From Ignavibacteria bacterium (lineage in GTDB: Bacteria > Bacteroidota > Ignavibacteria > Tepidaquicellales > Tepidaquicellaceae), in the NCBI GenBank assembly GCA_016704345.1, contig JADJAH010000013.1, forward strand, positions 186,001 through 250,000: a DNA stretch of 64,000 nt, read 5' to 3'. The notes beneath the pieces were generated by a model, which searched no databases, was not told the origin of the DNA, and worked only from the letters and a program-made list of their open reading frames with translations. A program made the translations under genes and the position numbers. How positions within the stretch are numbered: the stretch's first letter is position 1; each line of letters begins with the position of its first letter. Below, piece by piece: positions 27,651 through 36,493 of this stretch.

Positions 27651-29488
27651 AAAGAATAATAGCGCCTGTTTTGATTGTCTCTGCATTGATTGCAATTGCG
27701 TACGCTGCGTTGCCGTTGTTCGACAAAAAGACTGAAAACGTCAAGGTGCATCAGAAAGTTGACAAGGCATCAATGCTGCCGAGAGTTCTGTTCCTTACAA
27801 CAGGAACTACGGAAGGGAATGGAGAGATTGCGGAAGGCGTATCAATAGCAATCCAGAAACTTACAAAGAGCGGAGCATTTGTATGGCTTGGCACAAGAGA
27901 GTATTTGCTGCAGCCCGAAAGAATGTCGGAGTTCAATGTTATAATTGCACCAACATCATTTGACTATCACGACGGCGACAGAAAATACTCTCTTACATTT
28001 TTAAGTGATTCCGAAATGAGAAATCTTGCTAATTGGGTTAAGGAAGGTGGAGTGCTGATTTCGGAAGAGAACATTGGTAGAAACACAACTGATGATGTGG
28101 ACAGATTAAGCCGGGGCGGTGAACTTAATAACGGCAACTGGCCGCTATCTGAAGTATTCGGACTCAAGATGAGAGAGATTGACCTTGTTGGATTTACTCT
28201 TGAAGATAAGAATTCAGGAATCTGGAACGGAATGATTAAGGATACTCTTGCTGAAGATGAATGGGCGATTGTGCCGACTGAATTAATTTCGGAAAAGATA
28301 AAAGTCCTGGCGGAGTGGAAGAGAGGAAATGAAATTTATCCGGCAGTACTGGAAAATAATTTTGGACTTGGGAAAGCCTTTCTGTTGACATCTACATATA
28401 TGCTTCATCCTTCAAATGACGGAGGTGTTTCGAGTGTTGAACAGATTGAAAGATTTTATCAGTATGCATTGACTTCACTTCCGGGACAATCCGGTATGAG
28501 ATATCAAATAAATCCCTGGCCGGATGCTCATTCAAGCGCAGGCTGCATTACATTCAATTCAACAGAAGATATTGCGAAGTATAGAATGATATTGGATTTT
28601 TTAAATCTTGAAGATGTCAGCGCAGGATTTGTTATTGATTCAGTTTCTACGCCGGAAATAATCTCAATTCTTAATGAAAATAAGTATGCTGAACTAATTT
28701 CCGGATTGAGCTCTAAGACTGATTTTACCGGTTCAACATTTTCAGAAAACTCAAGAGCATTCATAGAAATTGAACAATCTACCGGACTCAATTTCAAAGG
28801 AGTCAGATTTCCTTACAGGAGTTCAAATTTCTGGGGACTAATGTATGCGAGCGGTAACGGCTATGTGTATGATGCAAGCATTGGCATCGATCATCTCTCA
28901 GGTTATGCAGGCAGTGTGTTTCCGTACAACATTGTGCTTGCCCGGGATTCATTTTATAAAGCAACGGACATGCTGGAACTTTGTCAGATAATTGCCAATG
29001 ACTTTGATTACTTCCAATTGCCTGACAGCGTTAATGATTATACGGAGTTGATGCAAAGAGAAGATGCTGCGCTGTTCTCCAAATACCTTCTAGATTTCTA
29101 CGAGTACGTTTCAAAGAGAAATGACGGGTTGATAGTTTTCACCGGCAATCCTGACTATACCGCGTTCAGCGAACTGACAATGAAGCCGTTGAAAGATCTC
29201 ATAGATGAGTTACGAAAAAATAACTCATGGCTTGCGACTCCGTTGTCTATTGTTGAATACAGGAATAAATTGAAGACACTAAAAATCTCGAGCAAGGGGG
29301 CGGATAAGATTGTCACTTTGAATGTTGAATGTCCGGATGGAATTGTAATAGAAGGTCTGTCCATCAAGCTTGACAGCCGGCCGGTTGATGTATCTACAAG
29401 TGGCAAGAGTGAAATCAAAGAGGTAGGAGGAAAGTACTTCCTGATCACGGATGTGAAAAATAGTGATGAGATGACTATTAAGTTTTAG
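27647..29488 (+). CDS. Membrane-anchored amidotransferase-fold / degenerate deacetylase-like protein
   Basis: The 613-residue protein starts ATGA-overlapped with the deacetylase. An N-terminal anchor (IIAPVLIVSALIAIAYAALP) is followed by a class I glutamine-amidotransferase-like fold (PRVLFLTTGTTEGNGEIAEG, YNVIIAPTSFDYHDG-type strand, LANWVKEGGVLISEENIG), about residues 45-280. Residues 290-520 resemble a NodB deacetylase, with GVRFPYRSSNFWGLM as motif 3, but motif 1 reads ITFNSTED where TFDD is expected and the SHxxxH pair of motif 2 is not recognisable. The C-terminal 80 residues are a beta-sandwich. It probably binds rather than cleaves the polysaccharide. This is inference from missing residues; no family name can be given with certainty. 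Confidence 0.65.
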   Translation: MKRIIAPVLIVSALIAIAYAALPLFDKKTENVKVHQKVDKASMLPRVLFLTTGTTEGNGEIAEGVSIAIQKLTKSGAFVWLGTREYLLQPERMSEFNVIIAPTSFDYHDGDRKYSLTFLSDSEMRNLANWVKEGGVLISEENIGRNTTDDVDRLSRGGELNNGNWPLSEVFGLKMREIDLVGFTLEDKNSGIWNGMIKDTLAEDEWAIVPTELISEKIKVLAEWKRGNEIYPAVLENNFGLGKAFLLTSTYMLHPSNDGGVSSVEQIERFYQYALTSLPGQSGMRYQINPWPDAHSSAGCITFNSTEDIAKYRMILDFLNLEDVSAGFVIDSVSTPEIISILNENKYAELISGLSSKTDFTGSTFSENSRAFIEIEQSTGLNFKGVRFPYRSSNFWGLMYASGNGYVYDASIGIDHLSGYAGSVFPYNIVLARDSFYKATDMLELCQIIANDFDYFQLPDSVNDYTELMQREDAALFSKYLLDFYEYVSKRNDGLIVFTGNPDYTAFSELTMKPLKDLIDELRKNNSWLATPLSIVEYRNKLKTLKISSKGADKIVTLNVECPDGIVIEGLSIKLDSRPVDVSTSGKSEIKEVGGKYFLITDVKNSDEMTIKF

Positions 29489-29561
29489 AAAGTATTGTAG
29501 ATCGGCAATCTGTTATCAAAATTTCTAAAGTGTAAAATTTTAGATAATATGAAGATTATGC

Positions 29562-29592
29562 TTGACCTCTCAATTGGTTTGTGTTAAATTTG
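29562..29592 (+). promoter_or_regulatory. Bacteroidetes-type promoter of the first tandem T9SS gene
   Basis: TTG (29562-29564) and TAAATTTG (29585-29592) are 20 bp apart, a full match to the -7 element TAnnTTTG. It implies a leader of about 175 nt before the ATG at 29774. Confidence 0.5.
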
Positions 29593-29773
29593 TAGCGATC
29601 AAAATCCCAAACTACAAATTGCATAAGAATTGAAAGGGAATAATTAAAAGGCTGAATGAATGTTTAAGACGAATTCACAAATCGAATTTACAATTTCAAA
29701 GATTTACTGTTTCAAACAATTCTGTATATCAGTTCTAACTAATCATTAACCAAAACAAAAGAAAGGAAGAGAA

Positions 29774-31483
29774 ATGAAAACAATTACAAAATGGATTCTT
29801 CTTCTTGTTATTGCAATTTCGTCCCTGCCGGTGAACCAATTGCTGGCTCAGTTTCAGACAGGTGATGTTTTTGTAGGTGTTGCGAGCGGAAGCGTCCAAT
29901 GGAGAAGGCCGAACGGAACGCTCGTTCAAACTCTGAATGGCGGTGCCGGCGGTTTTACAACGGGTATGGCATTTGATTCTGCCCAAAGCCTTTATGTAAC
30001 AAATTTTTCAAACAGTGTAGTGCACAGATTCGATAAGAATGGTGTGCAAATCTCAAATTTCGGCAGTGGTTATTCAACTCCTGAATGTATTGTATTCGAC
30101 GGAAGCTGGAATGCCTATGTAGGTAACATCGGAGGCGGTTTCAGGAAGTTTGATGCATTAGGAAATTTTGTTAGCACTGTTGCAAGCGGAACAAGAATTG
30201 ACTTTGCAGATCTTCAGGCAGATCAATCAACAATGCTTTACACGCAAGAAGGCAGCACCATCGGCAGATGGGATGTTGTTAACAATGTTGCACTCACAAA
30301 TTTTGCAACAGGTCTCGGTGGTAATGCTTATGCACTTAGAATCAGAACTAACGGTGAAGTGCTTCTTGCAAATGGATCAACTGTTCTTCGTCTTAGTTCA
30401 GCAGGTGCTGTGATTCAGACTTATGATGTTGCTGGTCAAAACAGCTGGTTCGCATTGAACCTCGATCCGGACGGAACATCCTTCTGGAGTGCAGACTTTT
30501 CGACATCAAATGTTTACAGAATTGACATTGCATCCGGAAATGTAATATCAACCTTCAATACAGGCACAGGCAACGGTACAGTATTCGGACTTGCAGTTGC
30601 AGGTGAAATCACAGTTGCTACTCAGCTGTTCATTACCGTTGCTCCATTGTTCGATATCAATCCAATCAACACACAGCATTGCGTAACAGCAACTGTAGTT
30701 GATCAGAACAATGTTCCTCAGAACAATGTAACAATTGACTGGAATCTTGTTGGAGTAAACGGTCCAAACAGCACAACAACGCAAACAGGAGCAAACGGTG
30801 AAACACAGTTCTGCTATGTTGGCGCCAATGTTGGTTATGACACAATCATCGCTACAATCAGATCCACAGGTGCACAAGCAAGAGCAGTAAAACTGTGGGA
30901 AAGTTCACTACCTGTTGAGTTGACATCATTCACATCAACCGTCAGCGGAACAGATGTAAACCTTAACTGGGCAACTTCAAAAGAAATCAACAACTCCGGT
31001 TTTGATATCGAAAGAAGTGTAATTGCCGGCGAATGGACAAAGGTTGGAAATGTAACCGGAAACGGAACAACAAACGAAACCAAACTCTATTCATTCACAG
31101 ACAAGAACCTTGCTTCAGGAAAGTATAACTACAGACTGAAACAGATCGACTATAACGGTAACTACGAATATTTCAACCTCAGCAATGAGATCGAGATAGG
31201 TGTGCCGCAGAAGTTTGATCTTGCTCAAAACTATCCGAACCCATTCAACCCAAGCACAAAGATCAACTTCGCTCTTCCAAAGGATGGAAACATCGTAATG
31301 AGCGTATTTGACAACAGCGGTAGATTGGTATCGAAGGTAGCAGATGGATTCAGAACTGCAGGTTACTATACTGTTGATTTCAGCGCCGCAAATCTTTCAA
31401 GCGGAGTTTATTTCTATAAGCTTGAGTTCAGCGGATCAGGTTCTGAATTTACAAAGACAATGAAGATGACTGTTCTGAAGTAA
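29774..31483 (+). CDS. T9SS surface protein: NHL-like propeller, Ig-like and sorting domains
   Basis: A 569-residue secreted protein. The signal peptide is ITKWILLLVIAISSLPVNQL (to about residue 25). Residues 30-280 form a beta-propeller of NHL/SMP-30-like strands (TGMAFDSAQSLYVTNFSN, ECIVFDGSWNAYVGNIGGG). Residues 290-370 form an Ig-like (Big_1-type) domain with two Cys (NTQHCVTATVVDQNN, TQFCYVGANVGYDTII). The shared module follows (LPVELTSFTSTVSGTDVNLN), then QNYPNPFNPSTKINF and the sorting domain ending KTMKMTVLK. The Ig-like and C-terminal parts are nearly the same as in the next three genes, although the N-terminal domain differs. A promoter lies at 29562-29592 and a strong terminator follows the stop. 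Probably surface-attached; ligand unknown. Confidence 0.9.
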   Translation: MKTITKWILLLVIAISSLPVNQLLAQFQTGDVFVGVASGSVQWRRPNGTLVQTLNGGAGGFTTGMAFDSAQSLYVTNFSNSVVHRFDKNGVQISNFGSGYSTPECIVFDGSWNAYVGNIGGGFRKFDALGNFVSTVASGTRIDFADLQADQSTMLYTQEGSTIGRWDVVNNVALTNFATGLGGNAYALRIRTNGEVLLANGSTVLRLSSAGAVIQTYDVAGQNSWFALNLDPDGTSFWSADFSTSNVYRIDIASGNVISTFNTGTGNGTVFGLAVAGEITVATQLFITVAPLFDINPINTQHCVTATVVDQNNVPQNNVTIDWNLVGVNGPNSTTTQTGANGETQFCYVGANVGYDTIIATIRSTGAQARAVKLWESSLPVELTSFTSTVSGTDVNLNWATSKEINNSGFDIERSVIAGEWTKVGNVTGNGTTNETKLYSFTDKNLASGKYNYRLKQIDYNGNYEYFNLSNEIEIGVPQKFDLAQNYPNPFNPSTKINFALPKDGNIVMSVFDNSGRLVSKVADGFRTAGYYTVDFSAANLSSGVYFYKLEFSGSGSEFTKTMKMTVLK

Positions 31484-31518
31484 AGAGAACAATCGTTCTT
31501 TAAAATATGTAATAATTT

Positions 31519-31554
31519 GCAAGGGCAGGTGAAGAACCTGCCCTTGCTCTTTTT
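31519..31554 (+). terminator. Rho-independent terminator
   Basis: A perfect 12-bp stem (GCAAGGGCAGGT pairing with ACCTGCCCTTGC) with a 5-nt loop is followed by TCTTTTT. Confidence 0.95.
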
Positions 31555-31737
31555 GAGTAAACATACTTATAAAAGTAGTGTAAGATCAACTCTAACCATT
31601 CTGTTTTACATTGATTAGTTTTGTTGATTCATAAAGAATAAGATTTTGAAACCTATTTCTTTTCATGGATATAAAATATTAAAAAACTTCAATCAATTGA
31701 TTGAAGAAATTTCTAAACCAAAAAAGGGAAAAACGAA

Positions 31738-33875
31738 ATGAAACACGCTAACAAAATGTTCTCGGCGTTTGTTGCTTTACTGATGATGCTATTGTTGACA
31801 GGACAGTCAATATCAGCACCGGACAGCAAAGGTACAGACTTCTGGCTTATGTTCAACTCAAATCTCGGCACACCGACTCTGACTATTTTCATTACATCAG
31901 ATGTCAACACCTCAGGTACGGTTACTCCTCAAGGTGGTGCGCCCATTCCGTTTGTTGTAGTTGCTAATGTGGTTACCCCGGTTGTAATCCCGGTTCTTAT
32001 GCAAATCATGTAAGTGATGTTATAGACAGTAAGGGCATTCATGTTGTTGCGCTCAATGAAGTAACAGTCTATGGACTGAACTACATCGCAGTCACAACCG
32101 ACGCATATCTCGGACTTCCAACTGATATTCTTGGAACCGACTATGTTGTTTTGACATATAGAAATTCAAACATTGTCAACGGTGTTGAATTTGGAGTTGT
32201 AGCGACGCAAGACAATACAACTATCACAATCACACCATCTGTTACAACAGGACCGAGAATTGCTGGTGTTCCGTACAACGTGGTAATGAATCAGGGAGAT
32301 ACTTACGAGTTGCGCAATACCGGTTCTTCACCGAATGATCTGACAGGAACCACTATTACTTCCGATAAACCAATCGGTGTAATGGGTTCACATCAATGCG
32401 CGAACATTCCGGCAGGTGCGGTTTTTTGTGATCATATTTGCGAAATGCTTCCTCCGACAACAACATGGGGAAAGAATTTCGTGACCGTTCCTTTGAGATC
32501 AAGAATAAACGGAGATACATGGAGAATAATGGCTTCTCAAAATACGACGACAGTAACGATCAATGGAGTTCCTCAAGCACCGATAAATGCAGGAAACTAC
32601 ATAGAAACTATTCTTACAGGCCAGTCTGTAATTACTTCCGATAAGCCGGTTCTCGTAGCACAGTATTCAAACGGTTCTTCGTTCTCCGGTAATCCCGGTG
32701 ATCCGTTCATGATGATCTGTCCACCGTTTGAACAATATCTTGCCGGTTATACTTTGACGACAGTATCAGGATATGTTGCTCACTACATTAATATTGTAGC
32801 ACCTAATTCTGTTGTTGGAGCACTTACTCTTGATGGAGTTCCTGTTCCCGTTGTTGAATTTACTGCTATTGGTGCGAGCGGATTCTCAGGTGCACAGGTT
32901 GCAGTTGCACCGGGTTCTCATACTCTTGCGGCAACATTACCATTCGGAGTATTCCAATACGGTTTCAATCAGGATGATTCATACGGATATCCCGGAGGTC
33001 TTTCACTTTCACCGATCGCGATTGTATCAGGTATTGATGCATCACCGGAATTTGCAATCAATCCAACGAATACTCAGCATTGCGTAGATGCATTCGTATT
33101 CGATCAGAACAACCTTCCTGTAAACGGAATCAGAGTTGACTTCGAACAAAGAGGAGCAAATCCGGGTGCCGGATTCGCATTCTCAGGCGTTAACGGAATT
33201 GCTCAATATTGTTATACGGGAACAAATGCAGGACTTGATACGATAATCTGTACATCCGGTAGTTTTGCAGATACAGTATTCAAACGCTGGGAAGGCGCAC
33301 TTCCTGTTGAGCTTACATCATTCACATCTACAATCAACGGAACGAGCGTAGAACTCAGATGGTCAACATCTGCAGAGATCAACAACTCCGCATTTGATGT
33401 TGAAAGAAGTTCAATCAACGGTGAATGGTCAAAGGTTGGTTCAGTAGCCGGAAACGGAACAACAACTCAACCGAAGAACTATGAGTTTACCGACAGAAAT
33501 CTTGCATCAGGAAAGTATAACTACAGACTGAAGCAGATCGACTTCAACGGCAACTTCGAATATTTCAATCTCAGCAACGAGATCGAAATCGGATTACCTC
33601 AGAAGTTTGACCTTTCACAGAATTATCCGAACCCATTCAACCCAAGCACAAAGATCAACTTCACTCTTCCTGTTGATGGAAACATTGTAATGAGTGTCTT
33701 TGACAACAGCGGTAGATTGGTTAGCAAGATTTCGGAAGGATTCAAAACTGCAGGATACTATACTGTTGACTTCAGCGCCGCAAATCTTTCAAGCGGTGTT
33801 TATTTCTACAAGCTTGAGTTCAACGGCTCAGGTCAGAACTTTGCTAAGACAATGAAGATGACTGTTATTAAGTAA
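31738..33875 (+). CDS. IgGFc-binding-like T9SS surface protein (frameshifted)
   Basis: The N-terminus has a signal peptide (FSAFVALLMMLLLTGQSISA), then the IgGFc-binding N-terminal-like domain (DSKGTDFWLMFNSNLGTPTL, VTVYGLNYIAVTTDAYLGLP). The first frame (31738-32013) is lost at a missing G after CCCGG at 31989-31993; restoring it joins TPVVIP to GSYANHVSDVIDSKGIHVVA and the long frame to 33875. Corrected length is 712 residues, beside 722 and 715 for the two paralogues. An Ig-like domain with two Cys (TQHCVDAFVFDQNN, AQYCYTGTNAG) and the common C-terminal module with QNYPNPFNPSTKINF follow, ending KTMKMTVIK. Possibly an adhesin or S-layer-associated protein; the IgGFc name reflects family history only. 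Confidence 0.88.
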
Positions 33876-33906
33876 ACAGTCAGGTAATTCAGTTTCACAA
33901 CATATG

Positions 33907-33939
33907 ATCAGGACGGGCGAAAGCTTGTCCTGATTTTTT
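33907..33939 (+). terminator. Rho-independent terminator with GAAA tetraloop
   Basis: ATCAGGACGGGC pairs with GCTTGTCCTGAT (two G-U pairs) around a GAAA tetraloop and is followed by TTTTT. Confidence 0.9.
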
Positions 33940-34128
33940 ATTTAACACGTAACATTAATTTAACATAGAGCAATATTTGCAGTATTTTATTTTAGTATTA
34001 AAGAAGTTACTTTTTGCCTTTCCAAAAATCCCGAATTTCAAAATTGATATCAAGTTTGAGATTTCATTTCTGAGTTCTTTAGGGAAACCACTTGGCAAAA
34101 TATTTTAATCTAAACGAAAGGATACAAA

Positions 34129-36297
34129 TTGAAGTTTTTCAATAAATTAGTAATCACACTCTTTGTTGCAGCACTTTTATTTCCGCTTGCAGGAAATACT
34201 GTAATAGCAAATGATTCAAAGGGAACAGAATTCTGGATCGCGTTCCCGGATAACTATCCCAGACCCGGAGTAAACAACCAATCTACTTACTTCCAGCAAT
34301 TGTTGATAACAAGCAATTACAACACCTCAGGTATAGTCTCAATACCAGGAATCGGATTCTCAACGAACTTTAGTGTCTCCGCCAATTCATCAGTCATAGT
34401 GCAGTTTCCCTTAACGGTTGATGTCAACGCAAGCGATGTTATTACTGACTGGGGAATACATGTTACATCTTTAGACGACATTACAGTTTATGGAATGAAT
34501 AAATCGGTTCAGGCAAGCGACGGATTTCTTGCGCTGCCGCTGGATGTATTAGGCAAGGAATATCAAGTACTTGGCTATAGAAACGTGGGTGTTGTAAACG
34601 GAAATCAGTTCTTGCTGGTCGGTACCGTAGATGGTACAGTCGTAACAATCACCCCGACTGTAACGGTCGGAACGAGAACTGCCGGCGTTCCATATAATAT
34701 CACATTGAATCAGAGTGAGACCTATCTGCTGCGTGATACAAACGGATTGCCGTCTGATCTGACCGGAACGAGGATATCCTCAACAGAGCCGGTAGGACTA
34801 TTCGGAGGTCATCAAAGTGCAAACATTCCAAGGGGATTTGTTTCTGACGATCACCTGGTTGAGATGATCCCGCCAATGAGTACCTTCGGCAGGAGTTTCA
34901 TCACAGTGCCTTTGGCAACAAGACTTAACGGTGACTTCTTCAGAGTCATTGCGTCCGAAGACAGCACAAATGTTCAGATCAATGGAGTTGCACAAGCGCC
35001 TCTCAGTGCTAATCAATATTTGGAAGTTAATCTGACAGATGCTGCAAGCATCTTATCCGACAGGCCGATACTGGTCGCGCAATATTCAGCAAGTTCAACT
35101 TTTGACGGTGTATTAGGTGATCCATTTATGATGCTTGTTCCGCCGGATGAACAATATTGTTCAACCTATGTAGCAAAAACTCCTGCAGCAGGATTCTCCG
35201 GCAACTACCTGAATATAGTTTCACCTAATGAAGCAGTCGGATCAATTACATTGAATGGAGTACCGATCCCAGCTTTGGATTTTATACAGGTTGCCGGCAC
35301 CGATTACTCTTATGCAAGAATACCTGTATCTCCGGGAGACTATATACTTAACTCTGATTACAGATTTGGCTGTCATGTATATGGATTCAATTTTCTGGAA
35401 GGTTACGGATATCCGGCAGGGCAATCTGCATGGAGACTGGCTGATGTTGTAGAAATTGAAAGCGGTCCCGAGCAATCAACAGGTACTGTTGGCAGTGAGC
35501 ATTGTGTTGAGACAAGAGTTACTGACGGTAACGGCGGTCCTCTTGCCGGCATCCGCGTGGATTTTGAGCAGAGAGGTTCAAATCCCGGCGGAGGTTTTTC
35601 TTATACAAATGACAGCGGCTATGCTACTCACTGTTATATCGGATACGTCGGCGGAATAGACACAATCCTTTGCAGGTATTATGAATTTGTTGATACTTTA
35701 TTCAAGACATGGGATTCTCCGCAACCTGTAGAGCTTTCTTCATTCACATCAGTAATACAGGATAGGGAAGTTAAGCTGTACTGGTCAACTTCTGCTGAGA
35801 TAAATAATTCCGGTTTTGATGTGGAAAGAAGTGCATCCGGAAGTGCGTGGTCTAAGATTGGATTCGTTACCGGAAACGGAACAACAACTCTGCCGAAGAA
35901 TTATGAATTCACCGACGGCAGTCTTGTCTCAGGAAGATACAGCTACAGGCTCAAACAGATTGACTTCAACGGCAACTACGAATACTTTAACCTCAGCAAT
36001 GAGATAGAGATCGGAGTTCCGGAAAAGTTTGATCTCTCTCAGAATTATCCTAACCCATTCAACCCAAGCACTAAGATCAATTATACTTTGCCAAGGGACG
36101 GAAACATTGCATTAAGTGTATTTGACAATAGTGGAAGATTGGTAAGCAAGATAGCTGAAGGATTCAAAACAGCCGGATATTATTCAGTTGACTTCAGTGC
36201 AGCAAATCTCTCAAGCGGAATTTACTTCTACAAGCTTGAGTTTAATTCATCAGGTCAGAACTTTGCGAAGACAATGAAGATGACAGTTCTTAAATAG
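34129..36297 (+). CDS. IgGFc-binding-like T9SS surface protein
   Basis: This intact 722-residue paralogue has a signal peptide (LVITLFVAALLFPLAGNTVI) and the DSKGTEFWIAFPDNYPRPG opening of the IgGFc-binding N-terminal-like domain. Conserved blocks repeat those of its neighbours: ITVYGMNKSVQASDGFLALP, HQSANIPRGFVSDDHLVEMI, PILVAQYSASSTFDG, YGFNFLEGYGYP. The Ig-like domain has the same paired Cys (SEHCVETRVTDGNGG, ATHCYIGYVGG) and the end is QNYPNPFNPSTKINYTL with KTMKMTVLK. The start is TTG at 34129, with AAAGGA nine bases upstream. Neighbours on both sides have their own terminators, so each gene seems to be expressed separately. Confidence 0.9.
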   Translation: MKFFNKLVITLFVAALLFPLAGNTVIANDSKGTEFWIAFPDNYPRPGVNNQSTYFQQLLITSNYNTSGIVSIPGIGFSTNFSVSANSSVIVQFPLTVDVNASDVITDWGIHVTSLDDITVYGMNKSVQASDGFLALPLDVLGKEYQVLGYRNVGVVNGNQFLLVGTVDGTVVTITPTVTVGTRTAGVPYNITLNQSETYLLRDTNGLPSDLTGTRISSTEPVGLFGGHQSANIPRGFVSDDHLVEMIPPMSTFGRSFITVPLATRLNGDFFRVIASEDSTNVQINGVAQAPLSANQYLEVNLTDAASILSDRPILVAQYSASSTFDGVLGDPFMMLVPPDEQYCSTYVAKTPAAGFSGNYLNIVSPNEAVGSITLNGVPIPALDFIQVAGTDYSYARIPVSPGDYILNSDYRFGCHVYGFNFLEGYGYPAGQSAWRLADVVEIESGPEQSTGTVGSEHCVETRVTDGNGGPLAGIRVDFEQRGSNPGGGFSYTNDSGYATHCYIGYVGGIDTILCRYYEFVDTLFKTWDSPQPVELSSFTSVIQDREVKLYWSTSAEINNSGFDVERSASGSAWSKIGFVTGNGTTTLPKNYEFTDGSLVSGRYSYRLKQIDFNGNYEYFNLSNEIEIGVPEKFDLSQNYPNPFNPSTKINYTLPRDGNIALSVFDNSGRLVSKIAEGFKTAGYYSVDFSAANLSSGIYFYKLEFNSSGQNFAKTMKMTVLK

Positions 36298-36320
36298 TTT
36301 AAACTGAATTCGTGTTTCAC

Positions 36321-36354
36321 AAAAGACGGGGCAGAAATGTTCCGTCTTTTTTTT
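36321..36354 (+). terminator. Rho-independent terminator with GAAA tetraloop
   Basis: The stem AAAAGACGG/CCGTCTTTT continues inward through GGCA/TGTT to a GAAA loop and ends in a long T-tract. Confidence 0.92.
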
Positions 36355-36493
36355 GTACTCAAGTAATGTGCCCCAAAGAGTGATTTCATAGTTCAAAAAT
36401 TTATGAATTTAATCCGCAGTTTTATTGAAATAACTTAGTACCAATCGGATACATTTCCGATATCATTGTAACCCAAAATAAAGGATTGAAATT

